A stretch of 64,000 nt of DNA, taken from NCBI GenBank assembly GCA_903813345.2, contig CAIIXF020000002.1, positions 13,846,150-13,910,149 of the forward strand, in the 5' to 3' direction. The notes beneath the pieces were generated by a model, which saw only the letters and a program-made list of their open reading frames with translations, did not search any database and was not told the origin of the DNA. The DNA is from Owenia fusiformis (lineage: Eukaryota; Annelida; Polychaeta; Sabellida; Oweniidae). The translations under genes and the position numbers were made by a program. This document shows, piece by piece, positions 60,135 to 64,000 of the stretch (positions are counted from its first letter, which is position 1; every line of letters begins with the position of its first letter).

Positions 60135-61543
60135 TTATTATTATTATTATTCTAAGCACGTTTTCTCAATAACCGTAAGGTTTTCAGTAAAGTCAGTCAT
60201 TTGGTCAATTTAGGTCCAGAATCTAGTTCCTCGGAAATTGGGTCAAATTTTTATCTAGGTCAAAAGTCAAGAATTAGGTCAAATCCAGTACTTTGTCACT
60301 TTTTTCGATTTTCTCGGCCGTCCTTCAATATTTTCGATCCGAGTTTTTTTCATTGTGTTCCTTATAAAAAAGTAGGAAACCTAGGGTCGATTTAGTTTTT
60401 TGATATCTCAAACCGTTTTCGAGATATCAGTGTCCGAAAACGAGGTCCAAAAAAAAGTTCTCCGAATCAAATGTCCAGGATATTAATCTTATAGGAAATT
60501 TTCTCAGGATTCCGTATCTCAAAACGAAATTTCGATCCGACTTCCGGTTCGGAAGTTATGGCGTTTTGAAAACTCAAAAATCGCTAAATTTGGTGCCCAT
60601 GTTAAGTCAATGGGAAAATATATCTTTTTGAAGTGAAAAATACGGAATAAAGACTGAGTTCAGCTTCATATAATCAAAGCCTTTAAAAGAAGGGGACCTC
60701 AAAAGCCATCTAGCTTTAAAATTTGGACACCGAAATGCCTAGGTCAAAATCTAGGTCAAATTCATAGGTTTTCCTTATTTTTTCGATTTTGACACTACAC
60801 TCTAATTATATTCCTCGAAATTGTGTATACATGTAGCCAAGAATATGCTAATAGTGTTAGCCTTTTGCCGTCAGAAAGTATTTTGACCCACTTTTGAGAT
60901 ATGGTGTCCGAAAAGTAGGTCAAAATAAAAAGTTCTCCAAATTTAATATATGAGTTATGAATTAAGGGTAGAATTCTGTCAGGAATCCGAATCTGCAAAC
61001 CAAATTTCGATTCGACTTCCGGTTAGGAAGTAATGGCGTGTCCGAAAAGTAGGTCAAAATAAAAAATCTCCAAATTTAACGTATGAGTTATGAATTAGGG
61101 GTAGAATTTTGTCAGGAATCCGAATCTTTCAATCTAATTTCGATCCGACTTCCGGTTCGGAAGTTATGGCGTTTTGAAATTTCGGAAAATCGATCTGATG
61201 GTATCCTGATAGAAAGTCAAGAGTAGAGAAGAAAATGTTGAAAAATTCATCCATCCTTCCTATCTGATCTTATCCTATCCTTCCTTTCTATCCTTTCTTC
61301 GTATCTTTTCCTTCCTATCCTTTCTTCGTATCTTTTCCTTCCTATCCTATCCTTTCTTCCTATTCTATTCTATCCTATCCTTCTTTCCTATTCTATCCTA
61401 TCCTACCTTCCTATTTTATTAATCCATCTATTTCTAGCTGACTCAGCTTATTCTGGATGACTCGGCTTATTCTGGATGACTCGGCTAAAAAAAGTCTAGA
61501 TCTGGAGTCTGAAATTGAACTTCGTTCAATTTCCAAAATCTAG
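60135..61543 (+). mobile_element. Second tandem family D body without 5' hairpin
   Basis: It begins directly after the CTAG of the preceding copy (TTATTATTATT, CTAAGCACGTTTTCTC) and repeats it almost base for base, including the microsatellite (61250-61420) and the 3' palindrome, ending in CTAG at 61540-61543. Only the 5' hairpin is missing. Confidence 0.8.
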
Positions 61544-62671
61544 TTATTATTATTATTCAACACAAGATTTCTCCGCACACACCGACATGTCAGCTAATTA
61601 GCATATACCATCAACCTTGACATGTTCCTGGGCTACAGGGAAATGCCTTCATTTTTTTAATTAGCCCCTCCCTAATTAGCCAAGGTCAAATCGCAAATTT
61701 TTACATTTTTGCACCATTTTTATTTTTTACCCAAAATTTGCATATGCCATCCCTCACAATTGCCATTTCACATATATTCCGGGTTTTAAAATTGGGTGCC
61801 CCAAATTTGAAAAATGGGGCACCCCAGTGGGGCAAAATTTGAAAACTGTGTATCCGATCCCAATTCTGAGCAGATATAAAGAATAGAAGCCCCTGATTCC
61901 AAATATGCTTTCGGTTTTGGAATCCGACCTCTGAGTGACCTTGAAAAGGTCAACAAGTTCAAAAATCAAAATCGCTCAAATTGATTCCAAATTGGTACCA
62001 TTGTATTACACTGTACTCGGATAGAGTAAATTAGGTCACCATTTTGACCTTGACCTTTGACATTGACCTTCAAATGACCTCAAAGTTGAAAACTAGGATT
62101 TTCATTCCAATTCTTTGCAAGTATGAAGTATGGATGTCCCTGATTCTAAATATGCTTGTGGTTTTGGAATTTGACCTCCGGGTGACCTTGAAAAGGTCAA
62201 AAAGGTTAAATTGCTAAAATTGCTCAAATTGATTCGAAATTGGTACCATTGTATTACACTGTACTAAACTAGAGTAAATTAGGTCAACATTTTGACCTTG
62301 ACCTTTGACCTTCACCGTAAAATGACGTAAAACTTATTTCTTGTTTTACCTGTTCAAGGAGCCACTGTAGTTATTTTTTGCATGCCTTACTTTTCCCATT
62401 TAACATATCTCTAGGGTTTATAATTTGGGTGATTTTCATTCCAATTCTTTGCAAGTATGAAGTATGGATGTCCCTGATTCTAAATATGCTTTCGGTTTTG
62501 GAATTCGACCTCTGCGTGACCTTGAAAAAGGTCAATTGTGCACCGAATTTGCTGCTGCGGCGAGGAACGGCATTCTACGAAATCGCCCCCGTGGCGATTT
62601 TAAATGTCTAGTTATTAATGCCATTTTGAATTGCCCACGGTGATGGTGCATTGCATAATAGGTAATGAGAT

Positions 62672-62990
62672 TTCCCCCAAGGTATCAAGAAAAAGAACAA
62701 AAAAATATGCAAATTACATGGTCGTATGTTTTCAACAAAAAAAATCATCCAAACGCGCCTACACTCACATCATTTTTTGAAAGACATCACAGTTTTACTG
62801 CAATCGAGCTCCTATGGTGTACTAGCAATAAGCTGCCATGGTTGACACTCTTGAGCAGCTTACAAGTTTACCACAGGGTTATTAGTGGTTTAATTACACT
62901 TGTATGAACTGCTGCTTTTGTTGAAAATGTGTGAGCATGTCATTTCTAATTCATGTGCTCATTGTTCTTTTTCATGATACCTTGGGGGAA
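62672..62990. mobile_element. 319-bp MITE
   Basis: TTCCCCCAAGGTATCAAGAA and its near-complement ending ATACCTTGGGGGAA bound non-coding sequence, with the inverted repeat running about 28 bp. It sits in the right arm of the 58368-63036 element. The ORF at 62665-62907 spans it and is chance. Confidence 0.7.
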
Positions 62991-63359
62991 CCAGGCTTTT
63001 ACAACCTCGAACCGACCCCTATGTAATTTGCCTGTGTATGATAGCATAAAAGTAAATGGAGTAGTGCACGGTGGCAGGAGGGGAGAAATAGAGTTATTTA
63101 AATCGTTAAAGTTTCCAAGGTGTGCAAAACATCTTTGATGAGAGCAGGATGTATATGTTGGTATGAAACATGCTTATTGTATATCTTCTAGCATATGTTA
63201 TTTAGCATATCAAAACACCCTTATGTGAAGGCAGCATGCATGCAAAATAATTTAGTTTTAATTCCATGATTATTTTGCATGCAATTCCACATTCATACCA
63301 CATTCCACATATATGGTTTATTACCATCAAATGAAACAATGCTTAACTTAATATTTCAG

Positions 63360-63551
63360 ACTTGAGTGAGCTGGCAAGACAGACGCAGGAATTTGCCAGC
63401 AAACAAGGGCGTAACTCAGTGGGAAGTCATTCCCCAGAGTCCCTTAGTCCTGGCATACGTGTGGGCAGTAGCTACAGTAATGCTGTCAGCCATGGAGGTG
63501 ACAAGAAGTTGTGCTCTGACCCCACCTCACCATTTGCATCACTTATAGAAG
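63360..63551 (+). CDS. TMEM131: TMEM131 homologue, exon 8 (last seen)
   Basis: The exon encodes residues 698-760 (LSELARQTQEFASKQGRNS, then SHSPESLSPGIRVGSSYSN), a Ser/Gly-rich cytosolic tail. The acceptor is ATATTTCAG and the donor is GAAG/GTAAAT. It ends with one leftover base, so the gene continues beyond the window. A family A HINE-like element begins 45 bp after the donor. Confidence 0.82.
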
Positions 63552-63595
63552 GTAAATCGTTCTATAGTTAACCCCATCTCTCTTTTCACTATTAT

Positions 63596-64000
63596 TATCC
63601 CATCGAACGAAGTTCTGAGGGATATAGGGAAGGCCTCCGTCCGTCCAGGCAATAACTCAAATACCGTTAGCCCGATTTTGTTCATATTTTGTACACATAT
63701 ACCCTATGGGGGTAGAAGTTCTGCTCGAAAGCCGATTTTCAAAATGGCCACTCATTTTAAAAATGGCGGCCATATTAGTGCAGATTTTACAGTAGTTTAG
63801 GTGCAATATGTAAAACTGTAATAGCAATATGTTTTAAATGTAAAAAAATTATGAAGGACATTAATAAAGCTACAAATGTAGATATTAAAGAAGCACATGG
63901 CAGCCATCTTGAAAAATGTCGGCCTTTACTCGTTATTTTACGATTTTTGCTGTAACTTGAAAAGTAGTGGAGCGATTTTGTTCATATTTGGTATGTGAGT
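63596..64000 (+). mobile_element. Family A HINE-like element, 5' part, cut by window end
   Basis: TATCCCATCGAACGAAGTTC/TGAGGGATA hairpin, short CCGTCCGTCC, then AATAACTCAAATACCGTTAG and the same interior as 220-560. It aligns closely with the copy at 120-1849. Confidence 0.8.

Larger units (their letters stand above)
58593..62612 (+). mobile_element. HINE-like element, family E, containing two family D bodies
   Basis: 5' AGAATGCCGTGTTTCGAAGA continues as hairpin ...AACGGCATTCT, then ATAGTTTTCGCC. The 3' end has ACGGCATTCT again, the palindrome AAATCGCC-CCCGT-GGCGATTT and TGTCTAG before TT. Its own interior (61544-62560) has tandem units of about 265 bp (GATTCTAAATATGCTT, TTGGTACCATTGTATTACAC, ATTTTGACCTTGACC). 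Confidence 0.75.
58368..63036. mobile_element. GTAC-motif TIR element, copy 2, split by a 4-kb nest
   Basis: CACAGGCAAATTATA at the left and ATGTAATTTGCCTGTG at the right, each next to TA, match the termini of 10347-11337. Left-arm repeats (AAGGCCTGTGGAAGC, AGGATCGTAATTG) are worn. Between the ends lie a family E element and a MITE. Confidence 0.55.

Noticed and set aside
48681-60998. Minus-strand ORFs repeated at 48681, 50542, 51034, 59379 and 60795 with similar products (FILTYFSDTISQKWVKILSD)
   Set aside because: They lie at the same place in family D copies and are conserved because the repeat DNA is conserved. No domain is recognised, and the flanks and ends of the frames vary.
62665-62907. 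An 80-aa ORF near a host exon
   Set aside because: It begins 7 bp before a MITE and lies almost wholly within it (62672-62990).
1-64000. An autonomous Helentron, Rep/helicase gene or intact transposase
   Set aside because: I looked for helicase, Rep HUH and DDE motifs in the longer frames and found only broken Tc1/mariner fragments and a LINE 3' end.

Overview
The window looks like a eukaryotic, animal chromosome segment: one gene in small exons separated by multi-kilobase introns, with GT-AG splice sites, a LINE remnant and a very high load of DNA repeats. The kinds of repeat (Helentron/HINE-like elements carrying CCGTCCGT-type microsatellites, mariner/Tc1, hAT, fold-back elements) suggest a marine invertebrate. 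A mollusc or other lophotrochozoan is my guess from memory of similar repeats. The sequence alone does not prove it.

The only host gene I can support is a TMEM131/TMEM131L homologue on the + strand. Eight internal exons (8824-8996, 13515-13648, 24749-24944, 43822-44947, 45220-45422, 52173-52312, 57750-57866, 63360-63551) join in one open frame of 760 codons from 2281 bp. All seven junctions keep phase. They encode the last lumenal part, the single membrane-spanning segment and a long basic, polar cytosolic tail. The 5' and 3' ends of the gene lie outside the window. Known family role: an ER/Golgi membrane protein that links collagen precursors to the TRAPPIII trafficking machinery.

The rest (about 96%) is intron or upstream sequence packed with mobile elements. 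The main finding is at least six families of non-autonomous elements sharing one architecture: a 5' terminal hairpin that serves as an inverted repeat, often a microsatellite, tandem 140-290 bp units, a subterminal 3' copy of the inverted repeat, a short palindrome or hairpin, and an end in CTAG or CTTG before T. This matches Helentron-associated elements (HINEs, DINE-1 type). I label them families A to G. Two filled/empty-site comparisons inside the window show insertion between two Ts without target duplication. The 3' hairpin of family A shows compensatory base changes between copies.

Layout: 1-2786, repeat split by a family A element; 3342-4964, Tc1-like; 5098-6138, fold-back; 6.8-7.6 kb, families F/G; 9067-9933, pogo-like MITE; 10347-11337, GTAC-rich TIR element; 11976-13306, family A with a nested MITE; 13762-16246, family D with a hairpin array and nested family B; 16247-20990, family D with a nested TIR element, a satellite and a mariner MITE; 22.9-24.5 kb, family B; 26557-28279, hAT; 28578-33661, nested elements with a LINE; 34080-35565, family B; 36924-40103 and 42994-43768, family C; 40.5-42.3 and 56.4-57.1 kb, a repeat with a small conserved ORF; 48.1-51.8 kb, tandem family D; 54.2-57.4 kb, family A and mariner debris; 58368-63036, a deep nest (TIR element containing family E containing tandem family D). 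No Rep/helicase gene or intact transposase was found.
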